8,230 nucleotides of DNA. Source: Alphaproteobacteria bacterium. GTDB lineage: Bacteria; Pseudomonadota; Alphaproteobacteria; Geminicoccales; Geminicoccaceae. Shown piece after piece: positions 1-6,198 of this stretch; position 1 is the first letter of the stretch; each line of letters begins with the position of its first letter. The stretch is taken from NCBI GenBank assembly GCA_026982585.1, contig JALSGW010000403.1, positions 1-8,230 on the forward strand, written 5' to 3'. The notes under the pieces are model-generated. The model saw only the letters and a list, made by a program, of their open reading frames with translations. It was not told where the DNA came from and ran no database searches. Made by a program: the position numbers and the translations under genes.

Positions 1-36
1 GAAAGAAGGGAGGGCGCCGCCACCACCGATCCGCGC

Positions 37-1680
37 TTACGTCGTGGGATCGCCGGAGGCGCCGCGTTCGCGGGCGCGCAGCTCGCTGCGGCGCACCTTG
101 CCGGTGGCGGTGAGCGGCAATTCCCGTACGAAGGCGATCCGGCGCGGATAGAGGTGGGCGGCGAGGCGGGTGCGCACGAAGTTCCGGATGTCCTCGGCCA
201 GCGCCTCGTCGGCCCTGACACCCGGCTTGGGCACGATGAACGCCTTCACCACCTCGCCCCGCAGCTCGTCGGGCACCCCCACCACCGCACACAGGCCCAC
301 CGCCGGGTGGCGGGCCAGACAGGCCTCCACCTCGCTCGGGCCGATGCGATAGCCGGCGCTGGTGATGACGTCGTCCTCGCGCCCGAGGAAGGTGAAATAG
401 CCTTCGCCATCGCGTCGCCCGAGATCGCCGGTGCACATCCAGGGGCCGCGGAACTTGGCCCGGCTCGCCTCCTCCTGGCGCCAGTAGCCGAGGAACATCA
501 CCGGATCCGGCTTGCGCACGGCGATCACCCCGACCTCGCCGTCGGCCACCGGCACACCCTCCTCGTCCACCACCGCCACCTCATGGCCCGGCACCGCCAC
601 CCCCATGGAGCCCTCCTTCACCGGCAGCAGACCGGCCATGTTGGCCACCAGCAGGTTGGCCTCGGTCTGGCCGTAGAATTCGTTGATGGTGAGGCCGAAG
701 CGCGCGCGGCCCCACTCCAGCACGTCGCCGCCGAGCGGCTCGCCGCCGCTCGCCAGGGTGCGCAGGCGCACCCCCATGCGGAGGGGATCCACATCCGCCT
801 GCCGCATCATGCGGATCGCCGTGGGCGGCAGGAACAGATTGCGGACCTCCTCCTCGGCCATGAGCCGCACCACCGTCTCGGGATCGAACCGGCCCGGCGG
901 CGCCACCACCACCGGCACGCCGAAATACAAGCTCGGCAGCAGCACGTCGAACAGGCCCCCGATCCACGCCCAGTCGGCGGGGGTGAAGAACCGGTCGCCC
1001 TGCTGCGGAAAGAACTCGTGCGGCATCTGCACCCCGGGCAGATGACCGAGCAGTACCCGGTGGGCGTGGAGCGCGCCTTTGGGCGGTCCCGTGGTGCCGG
1101 AGGTGTAGAGCAGCACCGCCGGATCCTCGGCGCCGGTCGCCACATCCGGATCCCGGTCCTGCGCCCGGGCCAGAAGCGGCCATAAGGATTCCGCCCCTTC
1201 CGCGTCCTCCACCGACAGCAGCGTCTCGAGCTCGCCGAGCTCGCCGCGAAGCGGTTGCAGCCGTTCCGCGCCGAGAGCGTCGGTGACCACCAGCCGGGCC
1301 CCGCTGTCGCGCAGCCGAAAGGAAAGCGCCTCGGGTCCGAAACGGGTGAACAGCGGCACGGTGATGGCGCCGAGCCGCCAGGCGGCGAGATGGGCGAGCG
1401 CGGTCTCCGGCCGCTGCGGGAGCAGCACCGCCACCCGATCGCCCCGCCCCACCCCCTTGGCGGCGAACAGCTGGGCCAGCCGGCGCGAGCTCTCCGCCAG
1501 CCGATCATAGCTCCAAACCTGCCTGCGCCCTCGGGAATCGCGCGCGATCAGCGCCGGACGGCCGCGGCCGTCCGCCCAGCGGTCGACGCAGGCGCGGGCG
1601 ATGTTGAACCGATGCGGGATCCGCCAGGCGAAACGGCGGTAGAGCTCGTCGCGGCTCGACGCCCAGGGAAGCTCGCTCAT
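37..1680 (-). CDS. Acyl-CoA synthetase (AMP-forming, ANL superfamily, ACSM/acetyl-CoA-synthetase-like)
   Basis: A 547-residue cytoplasmic ligase that should activate a carboxylic acid with ATP and CoA to acyl-CoA, AMP and PPi. All core motifs are visible. The phosphate-binding loop LLYTSGTTGPPKG is at residues 190-202. NEFYGQTE is at 333-340 and TGDLG at 417-421. The hinge and C-terminal core run through GREDDVITSAGYRIGPSEVE near 433-452. The catalytic lysine is K528 in LPLTATGK. Length is normal for the family. The ATG at 1678-1680 was chosen because the protein then begins like ACSM-type ligases (a WRIPxRFNIA block at residues 19-28). The open frame continues upstream only as out-of-frame sequence over the CoA-transferase gene. 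The Shine-Dalgarno is poor (GGGGTG). It is the last gene of the four-gene minus-strand run, 86 bases after the CoA-transferase. The acid substrate cannot be read from sequence; a short or medium-chain acid is a family-based guess. Confidence 0.93.
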   Translation of the reverse strand: MSELPWASSRDELYRRFAWRIPHRFNIARACVDRWADGRGRPALIARDSRGRRQVWSYDRLAESSRRLAQLFAAKGVGRGDRVAVLLPQRPETALAHLAAWRLGAITVPLFTRFGPEALSFRLRDSGARLVVTDALGAERLQPLRGELGELETLLSVEDAEGAESLWPLLARAQDRDPDVATGAEDPAVLLYTSGTTGPPKGALHAHRVLLGHLPGVQMPHEFFPQQGDRFFTPADWAWIGGLFDVLLPSLYFGVPVVVAPPGRFDPETVVRLMAEEEVRNLFLPPTAIRMMRQADVDPLRMGVRLRTLASGGEPLGGDVLEWGRARFGLTINEFYGQTEANLLVANMAGLLPVKEGSMGVAVPGHEVAVVDEEGVPVADGEVGVIAVRKPDPVMFLGYWRQEEASRAKFRGPWMCTGDLGRRDGEGYFTFLGREDDVITSAGYRIGPSEVEACLARHPAVGLCAVVGVPDELRGEVVKAFIVPKPGVRADEALAEDIRNFVRTRLAAHLYPRRIAFVRELPLTATGKVRRSELRARERGASGDPTT

Positions 1681-1746
1681 CGCCCCGCACCCCGTGGCCC
1701 GGAGGGATGTTAGCGCGGCGCCCGGGGACAGGCCAGGAGGCGACCG

Positions 1747-1763
1747 CCCCTCCCGCGAAGGGG
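1747..1763 (-). repeat. Small inverted repeat between the CoA-transferase and acyl-CoA synthetase genes
   Basis: CCCCT at 1747-1751 and AGGGG at 1759-1763 can form a 5-bp stem with a 7-base loop just after the CoA-transferase stop codon. No T-run follows on the minus strand, so it is a weak candidate for a terminator. It could be an intercistronic mRNA structure or a chance feature of GC-rich DNA. Confidence 0.25.
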
Positions 1764-1766
1764 TCC

Positions 1767-2966
1767 TCAATCCGCCGTCCGGGGCCGCTCCAGGACCACC
1801 CCGTCCTGGATCAGGGCTTCGATCTCCTCCTCGCCGTAGCCGACTTCGCGGAGGATCTCCCGGCTGTGCTCGCCGAAGCGGGGCGGCTTGCGCACCGCCC
1901 TCCCCGGGGTGCGTCGGAGTTTGATGGGCACGCCGGTGCCGCGATAACCGTCCAGTTCCACCACCATCTCCCGCGCACGGGTGTGGGGATGGGTGAGCAC
2001 CCGGGCGAGATCGTACACCGGACCTGCGGGAATCCCGAGGGCGAGCAGTTGCGTGCACAAGGCCTCCCCGTCGCGGTCGGCGAGCAGCTCCGCGAGTTCC
2101 CGCCGCAGCAGCTCGCGGTGGCGATTGCGGTCGGCCATGGTGCGAAAGCGTTCGTCCCGGGCGAGCTCCGGTCGCCCGAGATGCTCGCACAGGCGGCGCC
2201 ATTGACGGTCGTTGCCGCAGGCGAGGAAGATCTCCCCGGTGCGGGTCCGGAACTTGTCGTAGGGATAGAGGTTGGGGTGGGCGTTGCCGATCAGGCGCGG
2301 GTTCTGTCCGGTGAGGAACCAGTTGGCGGCGTGCGGATGCAAGAGCGCCACCGCCACGTCGAACAGGGTGATGTCGACGAACTGGCCGCGTCCGGAGCGC
2401 TCGCGCTCGAGGAGCGCCATCAGGATGCCGAGGGCGGCGGCGAGGCCGGTCGCGAGGTCGACGATCGGGATGCCGAGCCGCATGGGACCCGTGCCCTCGT
2501 CGCCGTTCACGCTCATGAGCCCGGCCATCGCCTGCAGCACCGCGTCGTAGCCGGGAAGCCCGCCCCAGGGGCCGTGCTCGCCGAAGCCGGTGATGCGGCA
2601 GTGGACGAGACGCGGAAACCGCTCCTTCAAGCTCTGCTCGTAGCCGAGCCCCCAGCGCTCCAGGGTGCCGACCTTGAAGTTCTCGATCAGCACATCGGCG
2701 CCCTCGAGCAGCCGCAACAACACCTCGCGCCCGCGGGGCTGGCCGAGGTCGAGGGCGAGCGCGCGCTTGTTGCGGTTGATGCCGTGATAATAGGAGCTCG
2801 CCCCTTCCCGAAACGGGGGTCCCCAGAGCCGGGTCTCGTCCCCCTGAGGCGGCTCCACCTTGACGATCTCGGCGCCGTGATCGCCCAGCCACTGGGTGCA
2901 GTAGGGCCCGCCCAAAACCCGGGTCAGATCGACCACACGGATTCCGGCCAAGGCCCCGGTCTGCAT
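1767..2966 (-). CDS. CaiB/BaiF family (family III) CoA-transferase
   Basis: A 399-residue cytoplasmic enzyme expected to move CoA between an acyl-CoA donor and a carboxylic acid through an aspartyl-CoA thioester. The N-terminus has the family signature LAGIRVVDLTRVLGGPYCTQ (6-25), followed by DHGAEIVKVEPP (29-40) and the NRNKRALALDL block (64-74). IENFKVGTLERWGLGYE (94-110) and YDAVLQAMAGLMS (140-152) are also typical. The Asp in IPIVDLATG, D170, lies where formyl-CoA transferase has its catalytic Asp169. Length is standard. The start at 2964-2966 has a good Shine-Dalgarno (GGAGG, 5 bases before ATG) that overlaps the preceding hydratase stop; the gap is only 11 bases, so the two are almost certainly co-transcribed. 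Donor and acceptor are unknown. Substrate assignment inside this family from sequence alone is unreliable. Confidence 0.93.
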   Translation of the reverse strand: MQTGALAGIRVVDLTRVLGGPYCTQWLGDHGAEIVKVEPPQGDETRLWGPPFREGASSYYHGINRNKRALALDLGQPRGREVLLRLLEGADVLIENFKVGTLERWGLGYEQSLKERFPRLVHCRITGFGEHGPWGGLPGYDAVLQAMAGLMSVNGDEGTGPMRLGIPIVDLATGLAAALGILMALLERERSGRGQFVDITLFDVAVALLHPHAANWFLTGQNPRLIGNAHPNLYPYDKFRTRTGEIFLACGNDRQWRRLCEHLGRPELARDERFRTMADRNRHRELLRRELAELLADRDGEALCTQLLALGIPAGPVYDLARVLTHPHTRAREMVVELDGYRGTGVPIKLRRTPGRAVRKPPRFGEHSREILREVGYGEEEIEALIQDGVVLERPRTAD

Positions 2967-2977
2967 GCCCACCTCCC

Positions 2978-3748
2978 TCAGCGGCCGCGGAAGACCGGCG
3001 TGCGCTTCTCCAGGAAGGCCCGCATGCCTTCCTTCTGGTCCTCGCTCGCGAACAACAGCCACAGGCTGCGCTGCTCGAGGGCGAGCGCGGCGGGCAGCGC
3101 CGCATCCGGCCCGTGCCGCAGAAGCTCCTTGATCTGCTCCACCGCAAGCGGCGGCAGCGCCGCCAGACGCTCCGCCACCCGCAGCGCCTCCGCCACCACC
3201 TCCTCGTCCGCCACCACCTTGCTCACAAAGCCCATCGCCTCCGCCGCCCGGGCCTCCACCGGCTCGCCCAGCATGGCGATCCAGGCCGCCCGGTAGCGTC
3301 CCACCGCCCGCACCAGCCGCTGGGTGCCGCCCGCACCCGGCACGATCCCCACCTTCACCTCCGGCTGGGCGAAGCGCGCGCCCTCGCCGGCGATGATGAG
3401 ATCGGCGTGGAGCGCGAGCTCCATCCCGCCGCCGTAGGCGTAGCCGCGCACCGCCGCCACCACCGGCTTGGGGCAGTCGGCGATCGCCTGCCACAGCTTG
3501 TGGGTTCCGCGGCGCATGGCCTCGATGGGCCCCAGTTCGGCCATCTCCTGGAGGTCGGCGCCGGCCGCAAAGGCCCGCTCATCACCGGTGATCACGATCG
3601 CCCGCACCTCCTCCGCCGCGCCCAGCTCCCGGAACAGGCGCGCGAGCTCCCGCCGCACCGCCATGTTGAGGGCGTTGCGCACCTCGGGCCGGTTGAGGCG
3701 CAACAGCGCCACCCCCTCCTTCGGATGTTCCACCAGCACCACCGCCAT
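2978..3748 (-). CDS. Enoyl-CoA hydratase (crotonase family)
   Basis: A 256-residue crotonase-fold enzyme, expected to hydrate a 2-enoyl-CoA to a 3-hydroxyacyl-CoA. The oxyanion-hole segment AFAAGADLQEM is at 59-69 and YAYGGGMEL at 103-111. Both acid/base glutamates of true hydratases are present: E110 (GGGME, aligned with rat Glu144) and E130 (AQPEVKVGIVPGAGGTQRL, aligned with rat Glu164). This argues for hydratase over isomerase, ligase or hydrolase members. An in-frame GTG two codons upstream (3752-3754) lies inside the Shine-Dalgarno GGAGGTGA, so the ATG at 3746-3748, 5 bases after GGAGG, is the better start. Second gene of the run, 61 bases after the dehydrogenase and 11 bases before the CoA-transferase. 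It resembles phenylacetate-pathway and short-chain hydratases, but no other genes of that pathway are in view. Confidence 0.94.
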   Translation of the reverse strand: MAVVLVEHPKEGVALLRLNRPEVRNALNMAVRRELARLFRELGAAEEVRAIVITGDERAFAAGADLQEMAELGPIEAMRRGTHKLWQAIADCPKPVVAAVRGYAYGGGMELALHADLIIAGEGARFAQPEVKVGIVPGAGGTQRLVRAVGRYRAAWIAMLGEPVEARAAEAMGFVSKVVADEEVVAEALRVAERLAALPPLAVEQIKELLRHGPDAALPAALALEQRSLWLLFASEDQKEGMRAFLEKRTPVFRGR

Positions 3749-3809
3749 CGTCACCTCCAGGACCGACGGGCCTCCCGCCTAGCCCGCGCCGCCGTTGCCC
3801 GCAAGGGGC

Positions 3810-4796
3810 CTACAACATGCTCGGCAACACCCGGTCCGGGGGTCGGTGGCCGTCGACGAAGGTCTTGATGTTGATGATCACCTTCTCCCCCATCTCGATG
3901 CGCCCCTCGATGGTGGCGGAGCCCATGTGGGGCAGCAGCACCACGTTGGGCAGCTCGCGCAGTCTCGGATTGATCGCCGGCTCGTGCTCGAAGACGTCGA
4001 GGCCGGCGCCGGCGATCTCGCGGTTGCGCAACATGCGGGTGAGGGCCGCCTCGTCGATCACCTCGCCGCGCGAGGTGTTGACGATGATGGCATGCGGCCG
4101 CAGCAGCTTGAGCCTGCGGGCCGACAACAGATGGTAGGTGGCGGGCGTGTGGGGGCAGTTGACCGAAAGGATGTCGATGCGCGCGAGCATCTGGTCGAGG
4201 CTCTCCCAATAGGTGGCCTCGAGCTCCTCCTCCAGGCTTTCGTGCACGCGCCTGCGGTTGTGGTAGTGGATGGAAAGGCCGAAGGCGCGGGCGCGCCGGG
4301 CCACCGCCACGCCGATGCGGCCCATGCCGAGGATGCCGAGCCGTTTGCCCCACAGCCGATGGCCGAGCATGGAGGTGGGGCTCCAGCCCTGCCACGCCCC
4401 GGAGCGCACCAGCCGCTCGCCCTCCACGAGCCGCCTGGAGACGGCGAGGATGAGCGCCATGGTCATGTCGGCGGTGTCTTCGGTGAGCACGCCCGGGGTG
4501 TTGGTGACGGTGATGCCGCGCTTGTAGGCGGCATCGACGTCGATATTGTCCACCCCGGTTCCGTAGTTGGCGATCAGCTTGAGCCTCGGTCCGGCGTGGG
4601 CGAGCAGGGCGGCGTCGATGCGGTCGGTGACGGTGGGCACCAGCACGTCCGCGGTCATCAACGCCTCGCGCAGCTGGTCCCGGCTCATGGGCGCGTCGCT
4701 GTCGTTGAGGCGCGTGTCGAACAGTTCCATCATGCGCGCCTCCACCACTTCGGGAAGCTTGCGCGTGACGACGACAACCGGCCGCTTGCGCGCCAT
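3810..4796 (-). CDS. D-2-hydroxyacid dehydrogenase (D-glycerate / glyoxylate-hydroxypyruvate reductase type)
   Basis: A 328-residue NAD(P)-dependent oxidoreductase of the D-isomer-specific 2-hydroxyacid dehydrogenase family, probably interconverting a 2-keto acid such as glyoxylate or hydroxypyruvate with its D-2-hydroxy acid. The substrate loop NYGTGVDNID is at 77-86. The Rossmann motif GMGRIG is at 157-162. Catalytic residues are Arg243 (NTSRGEVID), Glu272 (FEHEP) and His290 (PHMGSAT). After the second beta strand the sequence is YHNRRR (178-183). Arginines there, in place of an acidic residue, suggest NADP(H) preference (inference). The C-terminus DGHRPPDRVLPSML is, from memory, typical of alphaproteobacterial D-glycerate dehydrogenases. 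The start ATG at 4794-4796 has GGGAGAG upstream. The frame stays open further upstream, but that part does not resemble the family. It is the first gene of the minus-strand run and divergent from the SH3 gene. Confidence 0.93.
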   Translation of the reverse strand: MARKRPVVVVTRKLPEVVEARMMELFDTRLNDSDAPMSRDQLREALMTADVLVPTVTDRIDAALLAHAGPRLKLIANYGTGVDNIDVDAAYKRGITVTNTPGVLTEDTADMTMALILAVSRRLVEGERLVRSGAWQGWSPTSMLGHRLWGKRLGILGMGRIGVAVARRARAFGLSIHYHNRRRVHESLEEELEATYWESLDQMLARIDILSVNCPHTPATYHLLSARRLKLLRPHAIIVNTSRGEVIDEAALTRMLRNREIAGAGLDVFEHEPAINPRLRELPNVVLLPHMGSATIEGRIEMGEKVIINIKTFVDGHRPPDRVLPSML

Positions 4797-4817
4797 CCGG
4801 GCTCTCCCGCAGTGCCC

Positions 4818-4846
4818 TTGCCTTTCCGCTTGAGCGGCCTTAGCAA
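4818..4846 (+). promoter_or_regulatory. Weak candidate promoter for the SH3-domain gene
   Basis: TTGCCT (4818-4823) and TAGCAA (4841-4846) are separated by 17 bases, in the 136-base gap between two divergent genes. Matches to the -35 and -10 consensus are only partial (4/6 and 3/6), so this is a guess based on spacing and position. Confidence 0.2.
4826..4837. repeat. 12-base inverted repeat in divergent intergenic region
   Basis: CCGC TTGA GCGG forms a 4-bp stem around a 4-base centre, roughly 30 bases upstream of the dehydrogenase start and within the candidate promoter spacer of the SH3 gene. It could be an operator half of a divergent control region. It is short enough to be chance in GC-rich DNA. 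Confidence 0.2.
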
Positions 4847-4854
4847 AAAGGGGA

Positions 4855-4870
4855 GGGATCCTCAAATCCC
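4855..4870. repeat. Short inverted repeat in divergent intergenic region
   Basis: GGGAT (4855-4859) and ATCCC (4866-4870) flank a 6-base spacer. Together with the neighbouring palindrome at 4826-4837 it gives the dehydrogenase/SH3 intergenic region two dyad symmetries. A T5 run follows some bases later on the minus strand, but no minus-strand gene ends here, so a terminator role is unlikely. Confidence 0.2.
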
Positions 4871-4932
4871 GCCAACCCCCGCGCGGCACGCGGCTTCCGC
4901 CGCCGGGGTCCCGGGCCCCGAGGACGCCGGTC

Positions 4933-5466
4933 ATGTCTCGAAGCTCGCGCCGCCCCCACCGTTTCCTTTCGGCCGCACGCGCCCTTGTCGCGGCGGCTGT
5001 CCTCGCTCTCGCCCCGGCACCCAGGGTCCACGCCGACCAACATGGGCGCACCGTCGGTCCGAGCGGCCTGCCGCTGCCGCGCTTCGTCTCCCTGGCCTCG
5101 GAACGGGTCAACATGCGCACCGGACCCGGCAAGGAATTCCCGGTGCGATGGGTGTACGTGCGGGCCGGCCTGCCGGTGAAAATCGTCGCCGAGGCGGATG
5201 TGTGGCGCAAGATCATCGATCCCGACGGGGAGACGGGATGGGTGCACAGCGCCCTGCTCTCGGGCCGGCGCACGGTCGTGGTGCGGGGAGAGATTCTGGC
5301 ATTAAAACGCCGGCCCGACCCGGAGGCGCTGACGTTGGCCCGGGTCGAGCCGGGCGTGATCGCCGAACTACAGACCTGCCGCGCGGCGTGGTGCCTCGTG
5401 GAGGTGGCCGATCTCAGGGGCTGGCTGCCGCGTGCCCGCCTGTGGGGGGTGGATCCCGCTCGCTAA
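4933..5466 (+). CDS. Secreted bacterial SH3-domain protein (two SH3-like repeats)
   Basis: A 177-residue protein with a basic N-terminus (RSSRRPHR), a hydrophobic stretch at about 14-29 and a likely signal peptidase site after V-H-A (residue 34), so it is probably periplasmic. The mature part has two SH3-like units. The first (about 50-110) contains the hallmark ERVNMRTGPGKEFPV and ends in ETGWVHSALL. The second (about 113-172) contains CRAAWCLVEVADLRGWLPR, with C149 and C154 able to form a disulfide. This layout fits the small bacterial SH3 family (SH3_4 type) common in alphaproteobacteria. Such proteins are presumed to bind the cell wall or other envelope partners; the ligand here is unknown. 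The start ATG at 4933 has GAGGA upstream. It is divergent from the dehydrogenase gene. Its stop overlaps the last bases of the small minus-strand ORF at 5463-5606. Confidence 0.9.
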   Translation: MSRSSRRPHRFLSAARALVAAAVLALAPAPRVHADQHGRTVGPSGLPLPRFVSLASERVNMRTGPGKEFPVRWVYVRAGLPVKIVAEADVWRKIIDPDGETGWVHSALLSGRRTVVVRGEILALKRRPDPEALTLARVEPGVIAELQTCRAAWCLVEVADLRGWLPRARLWGVDPAR

Positions 5467-5606
5467 TCCGCCGCGGCCGGTTTCCGCTCACCGTCTACGG
5501 GCGGCAGCAGCGCCAGCACCCAGCAGGGCGGACACGTCCAGAACAACCACGGCGCCGCCGCCAGCGACGCCACCATCCACGCCCGCGGCGGCGCGCACGG
5601 GATCAT
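5463..5606 (-). CDS. Small Trp/Cys-rich hydrophobic protein with CPPC motif, translationally coupled to hsp20
   Basis: A 47-codon ORF that I do not recognise. It begins MIPCAPPRAWMV, has a hydrophobic middle from about residue 9 to 37, and ends in a charged tail DGERKPAAAD. It holds four tryptophans (10, 20, 23, 29) and three cysteines (4, 25, 28), with WTCPPCW at 23-29 giving a CxxC pair inside the hydrophobic segment. Support for translation: its ATG overlaps the hsp20 TGA as ATGA (5603-5606), and AGGAGGTG (5615-5622) precedes it by 8 bases. It also fills nearly all the space up to the convergent SH3 gene, sharing 3 bases with that gene's stop. It should be made from the heat-shock transcript and could be a membrane-inserted or redox/metal-binding microprotein (inference). 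Downstream of hsp20 many alphaproteobacteria carry a DUF1150 gene, but this is shorter and does not resemble it. It could still be a chance ORF. Confidence 0.55.
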   Translation of the reverse strand: MIPCAPPRAWMVASLAAAPWLFWTCPPCWVLALLPPVDGERKPAAAD

Positions 5607-6076
5607 GCCGCGCGCACCTCCTCGGCCTGGCCCTCGAGCACCGGCCGGCCGGCCTCGGCCGCCGACTTGATCTCGATGCGCCGCGGCCGCAGCGCCTCGG
5701 GCACCTCGCGCTCGAGTTCGATCACGAGCAGCCCGTCCTTGAGCTGGGCCTCGCGCACCTTCACATAATCGGCGAGCTGGAAGCGGCGTTCGAACGCCCG
5801 CGCGGCGATCCCGCGGTGGAGATACTCCACATCCCCCTCCTCCTTGCGCTTGCCGCGCACGGTGAGGAGGTTGGGCTCGCTGATGATCTCCAGATCCTCG
5901 GGACGAAAGCCCGCCACCGCCATCACGATGCGGTAGCGCTCCTCGCCCAGCTTCTCGATGTTGTACGGCGGATAGCCCCCGTTCTCGGGCAGCTCAAGCG
6001 CCGTCTCGAGCAGCTTCCACAGGTGATCAAAGCCCACCGTGGACCGCATCAAAGGCGAGAGATCGAGCGTCGTCAT
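5603..6076 (-). CDS. Small heat shock protein, Hsp20 / IbpA family (class A alphaproteobacterial type)
   Basis: A 157-residue cytoplasmic ATP-independent holdase chaperone that keeps unfolding proteins soluble under stress. The N-terminal arm begins MTTLDLSPLMRSTVGFDHLW. The alpha-crystallin domain runs from about 35 to 137, with YPPYNIEK (35-42), YRIVMAVAGFRPEDLEI (48-64), LLTVRGKR (70-77) and LHRGIAARAFERRFQLADYV (86-105). The C-terminal IxI anchor needed for oligomer assembly is I134-E-I136. The open frame extends to 6145, but the ATG at 6074-6076 is the start: it follows AAGGAGGGT by a few bases and yields the family's usual N-terminus. The upstream region carries a sigma-32-like promoter and a ROSE-type thermometer (separate entries). 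It lies downstream of the glutamine-synthetase-like gene with no terminator in the 122-base gap, so read-through is possible. Its stop codon overlaps the start of a 47-codon ORF. Confidence 0.95.
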   Translation of the reverse strand: MTTLDLSPLMRSTVGFDHLWKLLETALELPENGGYPPYNIEKLGEERYRIVMAVAGFRPEDLEIISEPNLLTVRGKRKEEGDVEYLHRGIAARAFERRFQLADYVKVREAQLKDGLLVIELEREVPEALRPRRIEIKSAAEAGRPVLEGQAEEVRAA

Positions 6077-6138
6077 GGCTACCCTCCTTCGAGCGATATC
6101 CATGTCCACGCATCCGCGGCCCCTGTCGGCGACCGCAA
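6077..6138 (-). promoter_or_regulatory. ROSE-type RNA thermometer in the hsp20 leader
   Basis: The inferred leader is about 62 nt. Its last hairpin (6081-6096) reads UCGCU-CGAAGG-AGGGU just before the AUG. Pairing UCGCU with AGGGU gives U·U, C-G, G·G, C-G and U-A. This is the known ROSE pattern UYGCU opposite AGGRU with its conserved G-G mismatch and 6-base inner segment, masking the Shine-Dalgarno GGAGG (6083-6087). A second hairpin upstream pairs GCGGUC (6131-6136) with GGCCGC (6116-6121) around a 9-base loop. ROSE elements are known to repress small heat-shock genes at normal temperature and melt on heating. The match was made by eye and no folding energy was computed. Confidence 0.7.
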
Positions 6139-6143
6139 TGTTC

Positions 6144-6171
6144 ATCTAAGCATTGATGCCAGCGGTTCAAG
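6144..6171 (-). promoter_or_regulatory. Sigma-32 (RpoH)-type heat shock promoter of hsp20
   Basis: On the minus strand CTTG (6168-6171, extended as CTTGAA) is followed after exactly 17 bases by CTTAGAT (6144-6150). The alphaproteobacterial RpoH consensus, from memory, is CTTG-N17/18-CYTATNT, so there is one mismatch in the -10 element. It sits in the 122-base gap before hsp20 and would start transcription near 6138. That gives a leader of about 60 nt, of the length expected for a ROSE element. Confidence 0.7.
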
Positions 6172-6198
6172 ACCCCGCCCCCCACCTCCACTTGCGTC

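Noticed and set aside
37..3147. Apparent 1036-residue fusion ending in the acyl-CoA synthetase
   Set aside because: Only the last 547 residues resemble a protein family. The upstream part is an out-of-frame reading of the CoA-transferase gene, so no fusion exists.
1707..3296. Long plus-strand open frame (529 codons) opposite the CoA-transferase and hydratase genes
   Set aside because: Its product is His/Arg/Ala/Gly-rich with no family resemblance, and the minus strand encodes two clear enzymes with catalytic residues. It is a GC-driven shadow.
3795..5768. Very long plus-strand open frame (657 codons) across the dehydrogenase, SH3 and hsp20 genes
   Set aside because: It crosses three genes on different strands and its translation is low-complexity. 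The real proteins in other frames explain the coding signal.
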